5,742 bases of DNA from Clostridiales bacterium (GTDB taxonomy: Bacteria > Bacillota > Clostridia > Peptostreptococcales > BM714): the NCBI GenBank assembly GCA_002869095.1, contig PKTO01000329.1, forward strand, positions 1 through 5,742, read 5' to 3'. This document shows positions 1 through 5,502 of this stretch, piece after piece. The notes beneath the pieces were generated by a model. That model was not told the DNA's origin. It searched no databases and was given only the letters and a program-made list of their open reading frames with translations. The first letter of the stretch is position 1. Each line of letters begins with the position of its first letter. The position numbers and the translations under genes are program-made.

Positions 1-1438
1 CCTGAAAGTTCTTATGGATCGCGCATCGGCGCTTTCAAAAGGGACATGTGGAAGCCTTTTTGAGTTCATCAGGTTCATCGAGGATGTTTTGAAAAGCAAG
101 GGGGATATGGATACTGCCGCCGTTTTGGGCGAAAAGGACAACGTCGTCCGAATGATGACGGTCCATAAAAGCAAAGGGCTTGAGTTTCCTGTTGTAATTC
201 TTTCAGGCTTGGGGAAAAGAATCAAGAGAAACGGAACGAAAAATGATTTGCTCATGCACCGCGACTTGGGCATGGGACCCAAATATTACGACATCGGCAA
301 AAGGGTGTTCAGGGAAAGCGTTCCCCAATCCGCAATAAAACTCCGGTCCTTCAGGGAGTCTGTGGCGGAGGAAATGCGTATATTGTATGTTGCAATGACA
401 AGGGCTTCCGACAGGCTGCTGCTCGTTGGTTCCGTCAGAAACGCCGAAAAGGAAATGGCCAAGTGGTCGGAAACAATGACCGATTATTCCATACTTGACT
501 CAAATTCGTTTTTCGACTGGATAATGGGGCCGGTATCGACAATGATGACCGAAACAGACAAGCTGGCCGCACTAAGCGGAAGGGAAGTCAGGCTTTCCGG
601 AGAAGGGCACAATTGGCGAATCATGCTCCACGACAGGACGACTCTTTCGAAAGGACTTCCTCAAGCATTCGACAATTCGGTGAAGGAAAGGGTCGAAAAC
701 CTTGACTTCGAGGCTGACCGGGAATTGATTGAGAGGCTTGACGAGACATTGTCATGGAGATATGCATACGCGCCTTTGGTGGAAATGCCTTCGAAAATGA
801 CGGTTACACTGCTCAATCGGCTTGACTCGATAAATAATAATTCCAAGTTTGGATTTTCAATCCCGTCACTTTCCAAGGCCCCAGAAGGCCTTTCAGGCAA
901 GAGGGAAGCCACTGCGGCGGAAATAGGGGATATGTATCATGCTGCAATGCGCAATCTGGTTCTTGACATGGAATCGACTGAAAGCGACGAAAAAATCGAA
1001 AAACAGATTGATGGAATGATTGAAAAGGACATACTGGCGGCAGCCGCCAAAGAACACATCGATTTTGGAAAAATAAGGGGATTCCTGGATTCTCCATTGG
1101 GGCGGCGCATGATGGCGTCCGGAAAAGTCAACAGGGAAGTGCCTTTTGTATTGAGCAAGGGAGTGGAGGAAATCGTTGAAGTGGCAAAACCGCTTCATGG
1201 AAAGGACAATCTTTTGATACAGGGCATAATCGACTGTTATTTCGAAGAGGACGGGGAATGGGTTCTTGTTGACTACAAGACGGGAAGCGCATGGAAAAAG
1301 GGCTTGGAAATTGCGGCCGAAACATATAGGACACAATTGAGCGTTTATAGGGAAGCATTGGAAAAAATCACCGGCAAAACAGTCAAGGAAGCGTACTTGT
1401 TCTTTATTGATGCCGTCGAGGAGGTAAGGGTCCTTTGA
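1..1438 (+). CDS. addA: AddA, ATP-dependent helicase/nuclease subunit A, C-terminal part (5' end outside window)
   Basis: AddA is the helicase and 3'-strand nuclease subunit of the AddAB complex, which resects double-strand breaks for RecA loading. The frame is open from the window edge (first full codon at 2), so the start lies upstream; about 478 of the usual ~1200 residues are present. Numbering from the Met at 14, residues 45-59 (VRMMTVHKSKGLEFP) are UvrD-type helicase motif V and 119-131 (EEMRILYVAMTRA) are motif VI. Residues 249-270, with a P-S-K-M-T-V core, match the AddA linker before the nuclease domain. The RecB-family nuclease shows His309, Asp407 (GIID), Asp420-Tyr-Lys422 (VDYKT) and the QLSVY motif at 441-445, so its active site looks complete. 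Walker A and the other N-terminal motifs are not visible. The stop TGA overlaps the TTG start of sbcD. AddB is expected upstream by family habit; that is inference. The PcrA/UvrD and RecB alternatives fit less well because of the linker and nuclease details. Confidence 0.95.
   Translation, partial: LKVLMDRASALSKGTCGSLFEFIRFIEDVLKSKGDMDTAAVLGEKDNVVRMMTVHKSKGLEFPVVILSGLGKRIKRNGTKNDLLMHRDLGMGPKYYDIGKRVFRESVPQSAIKLRSFRESVAEEMRILYVAMTRASDRLLLVGSVRNAEKEMAKWSETMTDYSILDSNSFFDWIMGPVSTMMTETDKLAALSGREVRLSGEGHNWRIMLHDRTTLSKGLPQAFDNSVKERVENLDFEADRELIERLDETLSWRYAYAPLVEMPSKMTVTLLNRLDSINNNSKFGFSIPSLSKAPEGLSGKREATAAEIGDMYHAAMRNLVLDMESTESDEKIEKQIDGMIEKDILAAAAKEHIDFGKIRGFLDSPLGRRMMASGKVNREVPFVLSKGVEEIVEVAKPLHGKDNLLIQGIIDCYFEEDGEWVLVDYKTGSAWKKGLEIAAETYRTQLSVYREALEKITGKTVKEAYLFFIDAVEEVRVL
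1419..1425 (+). promoter_or_regulatory. Strong ribosome binding site that fixes the TTG start of sbcD
   Basis: AGGAGGT lies 9 nt before the TTG at 1435, inside the last codons of addA. This near-perfect anti-16S match supports TTG as the true start. The next in-frame Met (codon 26) would remove the essential DWH metal-binding motif. Confidence 0.85.
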
Positions 1439-2661
1439 AACTGATTCATACATCGGATTGGCATTTGGGAAAAAGCCTCGAGGGTCATTCCCGTTTGCCG
1501 GAGCAGAGAATGTTCATAGACGAATTCATAGAAATTGTGGAAGAAGAGAATCCCGACATGGTTCTGGTTGCGGGCGATATTTTTGACAGCGGAAATCCTT
1601 CCGCGGCTGCTGAAGAGTTGTATTACGATTGCATGAAGCGTCTGTCGGAAGACGGCAAAAGGCTGATTGCGGTTGTTGCCGGAAACCATGACAGCCCCGA
1701 GAGGCTTGCTGCGCCGGACTGCTTCATGAAGGAACATGGCGTTCTTGTGATTTCATATCCAAAACAGCTTATAGCAAAAGGGAAAATAGGGAATCATGAG
1801 GCGATCGAGGTCCGCGAGGGTTTTGTGCGGCTGACTGTAAACGGAGAAAAGGTGAATCTCACAGCGATTCCTTTTCCGTCCGAACGCAGACTCAATGAAT
1901 TGTTCGAGAAAGGGGATTCGGAGGAAAGCATAAGGGACTCTTACTCGGAACGCGTGGGAAAATTGTTTTCGGCCGGAGGCGACATTGCGTTTGAGTGCGG
2001 ATGGAATATCGCGCTGGGGCATTTCTTTACACTTGGAGGCGAAACAACCGATTCCGAGCGGCCCATACAGATAGGCGGAGGATACAGCGTGTCTTTGGAT
2101 TCGATACCGGATTTCATGGATTATGTCGCTCTTGGGCATCTCCACCGTCCTCAAAGAATCAAACCGAATGTCGTATACTCCGGTTCGCCTCTTCAATACA
2201 GCAAGAGTGAGATAGGGTACAGCAAAGCGGTTTTTTCCGTTGAACTTGAAAAAGGCAAACAGCCCGAAATAAGGGAGATATATTTGAAACAGTCGAAGCC
2301 TCTCGAAGTATGGAGTGTTTCAGGCGTTGGTGAGGCAATGAGGAAGCTTGAAGAAAACAGGGGACTTTCGGCTTGGGTTTACATCGACATAGAAACCGAC
2401 AGAATAATTCCCATGGAAGAAATAAGGGAAATGAAATCAATAAGGCCGGACATATTGGCAATAACCCCGATAATTGAAGGTCATGACGAAAAAGAGCATG
2501 ATGAAAGCCTCAAAATGGAAGAACGGGGCATAAAGGAGCTTTTCACCGAATTCTACGAGAACAGGAACGGCATGCCGCCTAGGACAGAACTTGTCGAACT
2601 GCTTGGTGAAATATTGGGAGAGAGTGAATGGGAGGCTGCCGATGAAACCGATAAGGCTTGA
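1435..2661 (+). CDS. sbcD: SbcD, Mre11-family nuclease subunit of SbcCD
   Basis: SbcD is the Mn-dependent nuclease of the SbcCD complex (bacterial Mre11), cutting double-stranded ends, hairpins and protein-blocked ends under control of the SbcC ATPase. The 408 residues match the usual family length. The calcineurin-like phosphoesterase motifs appear in order: SDWH (Asp7/8 region, His10), GDIFDS (Asp48), GNHDS (Asn84, His85, Asp86), ALGH (His196) and GHLH (His235, His237). SGSPLQYS at 249-256 is a typical SbcD signature following the catalytic core. The C-terminal segment at about 369-394 (ELFTEFYENRNG onward) resembles the conserved tail thought to contact SbcC. The start is TTG with a strong ribosome binding site. 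The addA stop and the sbcD start share 4 nt (TTGA), and the 3' end overlaps sbcC by 20 nt, so translational coupling across all three genes is likely. No key residue is missing. Confidence 0.97.
   Translation: MKLIHTSDWHLGKSLEGHSRLPEQRMFIDEFIEIVEEENPDMVLVAGDIFDSGNPSAAAEELYYDCMKRLSEDGKRLIAVVAGNHDSPERLAAPDCFMKEHGVLVISYPKQLIAKGKIGNHEAIEVREGFVRLTVNGEKVNLTAIPFPSERRLNELFEKGDSEESIRDSYSERVGKLFSAGGDIAFECGWNIALGHFFTLGGETTDSERPIQIGGGYSVSLDSIPDFMDYVALGHLHRPQRIKPNVVYSGSPLQYSKSEIGYSKAVFSVELEKGKQPEIREIYLKQSKPLEVWSVSGVGEAMRKLEENRGLSAWVYIDIETDRIIPMEEIREMKSIRPDILAITPIIEGHDEKEHDESLKMEERGIKELFTEFYENRNGMPPRTELVELLGEILGESEWEAADETDKA
2631..2635 (+). promoter_or_regulatory. Ribosome binding site of sbcC, inside sbcD
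   Basis: GGAGG lies 6 nt before the ATG at 2642 and within the sbcD reading frame. It identifies 2642 as the sbcC start. A longer open frame begins at 2591, but its 17 extra residues are out-of-frame sbcD sequence and precede the conserved MKPIRLEMRG N-terminus of SbcC. Confidence 0.8.
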
Positions 2662-3802
2662 AATGAGGGGCATAAACAGCTTCAGGGAAATTCAGTCGGT
2701 TGATTTTTCCAAGCTTTCCCAAAGAGGGATTTTTGGGATTTTCGGACCAACCGGGAGCGGAAAATCCACAATTTTGGATGCAATGACTTTGGCTCTTTAC
2801 AATGAAACCGCCAGGAAAAGCAAAGAGTACCTGAACCTCGACAGCAAAGATTTGTTTGTTTCGTTCGAATTCGAAGTCGGAACCGATACGGGCCGAGCCG
2901 CGTATGTGGTGGAGAGAGGGAAAAAAAGGGACAAAGACGGAAAAATCAAGAGTACGATAGACAGGCTGTATAAAAAAGGCGGCACAGGTGAAATAATCGA
3001 GGGGAGCGGGCAGGTCAACAGGACCATTGTGAACTTGCTGGGTCTTACAATGGATGATTTTACAAGGTCGGTTGTAATTCCGCAGGGAAAATTCAGCGAC
3101 TTTCTCAAGCTTGCCGGAGCAAACAGGAAAAAAATGCTTGAACGCATATTGAAATTGCAGGAATTCGGGGAACTTTTGACTGTGCGCGTCAAAAGGAAAA
3201 AGGAAGAAAACGAAAAGCGGCTCCATGGAGCAAAAGAAGCCCTGAAGGCATACGAAGGGCTTGAAATTGAAAGGCTTGACGAATTCAGGGATGAGCTCCT
3301 TTTGCTTCAATGCAACATAAAAGAATTGTCGGAATGCGAAAAAAATATGAGGGCTGAATTGAGGAATGCCGAAGAATTTTGGCAAAAGAAAGACCGTTTG
3401 GAATCGATAGATATAATGATTGAATCGTCTGAGGCGGAAAAAGAAGCAATGAAGGCGCTTCTGAAAAAATGCGAGATGGCGAAAAGAGTAATGGAAATGG
3501 GGCCTTGCCTGAAAGAAAAAAGAGAAGCCGGGAAAGAGATATCCCAAATAGAATTCAATATAAAAAAAATTGCGGAAAAAATTGAGCAAAGTGAAAAAAT
3601 GAAAGAGCTGTTCGAAAGACAACTCAAGATTGCTGCAGAAAAAAAAGAAAAGGACTATGAGCCTTTGATGGGCAAAAGTCTTGTAATGAAGCACATGATT
3701 GAAAATGAGACTAAAAGCCTTGAAGTCCTTGAAAGAAAAATCCGTATTCAAGAGGATTTGATAGAAAAAGGATCGAAGCAAATGGCTGAAGTCGGAATTT
3801 AA
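2642..3802 (+). CDS. sbcC: SbcC, N-terminal part: ATPase lobe I and most of the first coiled-coil arm, ended by an in-frame TAA
   Basis: SbcC is the Rad50-like ATPase that clamps DNA and gates SbcD. This 386-codon piece holds the N-terminal half-site. MKPIRLEMRGINSF is the usual SbcC N-terminus. Walker A is GPTGSGKST at residues 35-43 (Lys41). The Q-loop is IPQGKF with Gln148. From about residue 160 the protein is a Lys/Glu-rich coiled coil, the ascending arm, with a possible break near Pro341. It stops at TAA 3800-3802, about 44 codons before the zinc hook found in the same frame downstream. Start choice rests on the ribosome binding site at 2631-2635. Alone it lacks the ABC signature and Walker B, so it cannot form a complete ATPase. 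It is either the first half of a nonsense-disrupted gene or one chain of a two-chain SbcC. The family assignment is certain; whether it is functional is not. Confidence 0.9.
   Translation: MKPIRLEMRGINSFREIQSVDFSKLSQRGIFGIFGPTGSGKSTILDAMTLALYNETARKSKEYLNLDSKDLFVSFEFEVGTDTGRAAYVVERGKKRDKDGKIKSTIDRLYKKGGTGEIIEGSGQVNRTIVNLLGLTMDDFTRSVVIPQGKFSDFLKLAGANRKKMLERILKLQEFGELLTVRVKRKKEENEKRLHGAKEALKAYEGLEIERLDEFRDELLLLQCNIKELSECEKNMRAELRNAEEFWQKKDRLESIDIMIESSEAEKEAMKALLKKCEMAKRVMEMGPCLKEKREAGKEISQIEFNIKKIAEKIEQSEKMKELFERQLKIAAEKKEKDYEPLMGKSLVMKHMIENETKSLEVLERKIRIQEDLIEKGSKQMAEVGI
3800..3802 (+). other. In-frame TAA interrupting sbcC, directly followed by ATG in the same frame
   Basis: The ochre codon sits at sbcC codon 387, and ATG follows at once (TAAATG), keeping the frame. 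Heptad 'a' positions 353 Ile, 360 Leu, 367 Ile, 374 Ile, 381 Met, 388 Met, 395 Ile, 402 Leu and 409 Leu keep phase only if the stop counts as one residue. The lost residue would be at heptad position g, often Glu, Lys or Gln; GAA, AAA and CAA are each one base from TAA. The change is therefore best read as one substitution. Upstream of the ATG there is only a weak GGA at 3794-3796. TAA also ends the second piece (as TAATAA) and the transporter gene, so a general reassignment of TAA is unlikely. Confidence 0.85.
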
Positions 3803-5242
3803 ATGTCAGCCAGAATGGAAAGAATAAAAAATATCAGTAGTGATCTCGAAGCAAAAGAAAATGAACTTGAGCTTTTGGAACGTGAAAACTTGCTTTTCAA
3901 AGTAGGCAAAAAGCTGTCCGTGGGAGACTCCTGCCCAATCTGCGGAAATGAAATAAAGCAATTCGTTTTTCTTGAGAATGGCGGCTCAGATGAAGCCAAA
4001 GAAAGCATGTACCGCATTGAAAACGAATTGTCAGGACTCGAAAAGTCTTTCGAAAGTGAAGAAAAGAAAATGGGAACAGAAAAAGAAACAGCCATAAGAC
4101 TCGAGTACGAACTTGAAAATTTGAAAAAAAAGGTTTCTGAAGAAAGAGTGGAAGAGAAAAGGCTCAAGGATAAAGTGGAAACCGTTTTCATGAAGCAAAA
4201 TCCCGAAACGGCTTTGCTTGGGGTTAAAAAAGAAATCGAAAAGCTGGCAAGCGCAAAAAAAGATGCTGAGGAAAAGCTTGCATCAGTCAAAAAAGAAATT
4301 GAAGAAGCAAGCAAAAAAATAAGTGAATACAACAGGTCATTGGACAGAAACATCGAGCGCAGGCGTATTGCCTTAAAGACCCTGGAAAAAGAGATGCAAA
4401 AGGCAGGCATCGAGAATGAAGAGGATATCGCCGGTTTTATTTGCAGCGACGTGGAATTGAAATCAATGGAAGGACTCTACGGAAAATGGAACGATAAAAG
4501 AATAAGGCTTAATGTCCAAAAGGAAGATGTGTTGGCGGAACTGAAAGTTATGGATGTTGCCGGAAGCCGCGAAGATTTTGAGAAAAACAAAGAAAAGCAC
4601 ATGCAAATTCAAAAATCCATCGAGGATTCAAATGAAAAATCCATAAGGCTTAAGGAACGCACGGAGCAAATGGAGAAGAATCTCGAAAAAGTCGCAGACC
4701 TTGAAAAAAAGAAAAAGAAAATGGAAAAGGATGGCGATTTGCTGGATGAAATAACGGCATTGCTAAGAGGAAATGCATTCGTTGGATTTGTTGCAATGAG
4801 ACACTTGAGATATATAGTAAGGGATGCATCCGTAAGGTTGCTGGACATAACAGGAGGAAGATATAGGCTTGAAATAGACAGCCGGGGTGAATTTGTAATC
4901 AGCGACAATTTCAGCGGAGGGTCGAGAAGAGGCTGCGATACTTTATCGGGCGGTGAAACCTTCATTGTTTCTCTTGTGCTTGCTTTGGCTCTTTCAGCCA
5001 AGATACAGATGAACAGTGTCAATAATCTGGAATTCTTTTTCCTCGACGAGGGCTTTGGAACACTGGACAAGGATGTGCTTGATGTAGTGATGGACTCGCT
5101 TGAGCGAATAAGGGAGAAAGATCTCACGGTCGGACTCATAAGCCATGTTGAGGCACTCAAGGACAGAGTTCCGGTGAAGCTTGTCGTGGACCCCGCCGAG
5201 CAGGGAGTATCCGGAAGTTCGATAAAAATGGAATATATGTAA
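3803..5242 (+). CDS. sbcC: SbcC, C-terminal part: zinc hook, second coiled-coil arm and ATPase lobe II
   Basis: This 479-codon frame continues sbcC after the TAA. Residues 1-40 finish the ascending coiled-coil arm. The zinc hook is Cys44-Pro-Ile-Cys47-Gly, through which two SbcC molecules join around one metal. Residues ~60-320 are the Lys/Glu-rich descending arm, close in length to the ascending arm of the first piece. Lobe II follows: ABC signature LSGGE at 381-385, Walker B with D-loop in the FFFLDEGFGTLD stretch to residue 422 (Asp415, Glu416, Asp422), and the H-loop His448 in LISHVE. All C-terminal catalytic residues are present. Together the two frames give about 866 codons, shorter than the ~1050 of E. 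coli SbcC, mainly through shorter arms. ATG 3803 is the first start after the stop but has a poor ribosome binding site, so translation would depend on reinitiation or stop read-through. No internal promoter was seen just upstream. The frame ends with tandem TAATAA. Confidence 0.9.
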   Translation: MSARMERIKNISSDLEAKENELELLERENLLFKVGKKLSVGDSCPICGNEIKQFVFLENGGSDEAKESMYRIENELSGLEKSFESEEKKMGTEKETAIRLEYELENLKKKVSEERVEEKRLKDKVETVFMKQNPETALLGVKKEIEKLASAKKDAEEKLASVKKEIEEASKKISEYNRSLDRNIERRRIALKTLEKEMQKAGIENEEDIAGFICSDVELKSMEGLYGKWNDKRIRLNVQKEDVLAELKVMDVAGSREDFEKNKEKHMQIQKSIEDSNEKSIRLKERTEQMEKNLEKVADLEKKKKKMEKDGDLLDEITALLRGNAFVGFVAMRHLRYIVRDASVRLLDITGGRYRLEIDSRGEFVISDNFSGGSRRGCDTLSGGETFIVSLVLALALSAKIQMNSVNNLEFFFLDEGFGTLDKDVLDVVMDSLERIREKDLTVGLISHVEALKDRVPVKLVVDPAEQGVSGSSIKMEYM

Positions 5243-5245
5243 TAA

Positions 5246-5320
5246 GAAAGTAGAAAGTGGAAACAAAAATAATAGATAAAGCAGTAAGTGGAAAGTTGGT
5301 CAGTTAGTCAGTTGGAAAGG
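5246..5320 (+). repeat. Degenerate 7-nt (AGTRRAA-like) and 4-nt repeats after sbcC
   Basis: Just past the sbcC stop, GAAAGTA, GAAAGTG and GAAACAA follow each other with a 7-nt period (5246-5266). AAGTGGAAA occurs at 5255-5263 and again at 5286-5294. The stretch 5295-5314 reads as tetramers alternating GTTG/GTTA and GTCA, with GTCAGTT at 5299 and 5307. The strand is purine-rich and very poor in C. I see no open frame or terminator hairpin in it. Such decayed tandem repeats probably arise by replication slippage; any function is unknown. Confidence 0.6.
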
Positions 5321-5365
5321 AAACACATAAAAACAAATACTTGAAAGCAGGCATATGGCGATGTT

Positions 5366-5392
5366 TCACAAGCAAATACATTTGCCTTGTGA
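5366..5392. other. Strong hairpin in the convergent spacer
   Basis: TCACAAG + CAAA pairs with TTTG + CTTGTGA around a TACA loop, giving 11 base pairs with one bulged C at 5385 or 5386. No T-run follows on either strand (GTCTTATACT on +, AACATCGCC on -), so it is not a classic intrinsic terminator. It may stabilise or help end the sbcC transcript, or bind a protein. That role is inference. Confidence 0.5.
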
Positions 5393-5396
5393 GTCT

Positions 5397-5487
5397 TATA
5401 CTAAGCATTGAGAAAAAGACATAATGCCGGCAAAAGATTTCTTTTCGTCGGATTTCTGCCTTTAGTATATGTTTTGAGATGTCTTTT
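5397..5487. repeat. Two interlocked inverted repeats around an inner hairpin
   Basis: Pair A is TATACTAA (5397-5404) with TTAGTATA (5462-5469), 8 perfect bases. Pair B is AAAAGACAT (5414-5422) with ATGTCTTTT (5479-5487), 9 perfect bases. The arms occur in the order A-B-A-B, so the two stems cannot both form as a simple nested fold: they would be alternatives or a pseudoknot. Both enclose the hairpin at 5427-5451. The region lies 3' of both flanking genes, so a riboswitch is unlikely. A transcript-end structure or a small decayed mobile repeat is possible. Confidence 0.5.
5427..5451 (-). terminator. Hairpin, possible terminator of the - strand transporter gene (weak)
   Basis: CCGGC + AAAAG pairs with CTTTT + GTCGG with one bulged C (5446) and an ATTT loop, about 10 base pairs including one G-T wobble. 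On the - strand it lies 44 nt past the transporter stop, and the sequence then runs on to a T5 tract (complement of 5413-5417) about 9 nt beyond the stem. That gap is too long for a textbook intrinsic terminator, so the role is tentative. Confidence 0.3.
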
Positions 5488-5502
5488 GTAATCTTTTATA
5501 AT
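5474..5502 (+). promoter_or_regulatory. Sigma-A/sigma-70-like promoter candidate, antisense to the transporter gene
   Basis: TTGAGA (5474-5479, 5 of 6 to consensus) and TATAAT (5497-5502, 6 of 6) are separated by exactly 17 nt. It would start a + strand RNA near 5509, running antisense into the 3' end of the transporter gene. No + strand gene follows within the window. In AT-rich spacer a chance match is possible. Confidence 0.35.

Noticed and set aside
2579..3781. 400-codon - strand open frame opposite sbcC
   Set aside because: It is Phe- and Leu-rich because it mirrors the Lys/Glu-rich coiled coil. It has no recognisable domain and the + strand frame is certain.
3800..3802. Recoded stop (selenocysteine, pyrrolysine or altered genetic code)
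   Set aside because: Known insertions use TGA or TAG, not TAA. TAA also ends the second sbcC frame and the transporter gene, so general reassignment is not supported.
3562..4131. A8 tracts at 3562-3569, 3639-3646 and 4124-4131 as phase-variation or programmed slippage sites explaining the sbcC split
   Set aside because: Both parts of sbcC are in the same frame, so slippage is not needed and would not bypass the TAA in frame. The stop is not in a homopolymer. The tracts fit Lys-rich coding.
5355..5411. 18-residue + strand open frame in the spacer
   Set aside because: It has no convincing ribosome binding site, is too short to judge and overlaps the hairpin at 5366-5392.
5243..5495. CRISPR array, tRNA or insertion sequence in the spacer
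   Set aside because: Repeats are too short and degenerate for CRISPR, no tRNA cloverleaf was seen, and no transposase frame is present.
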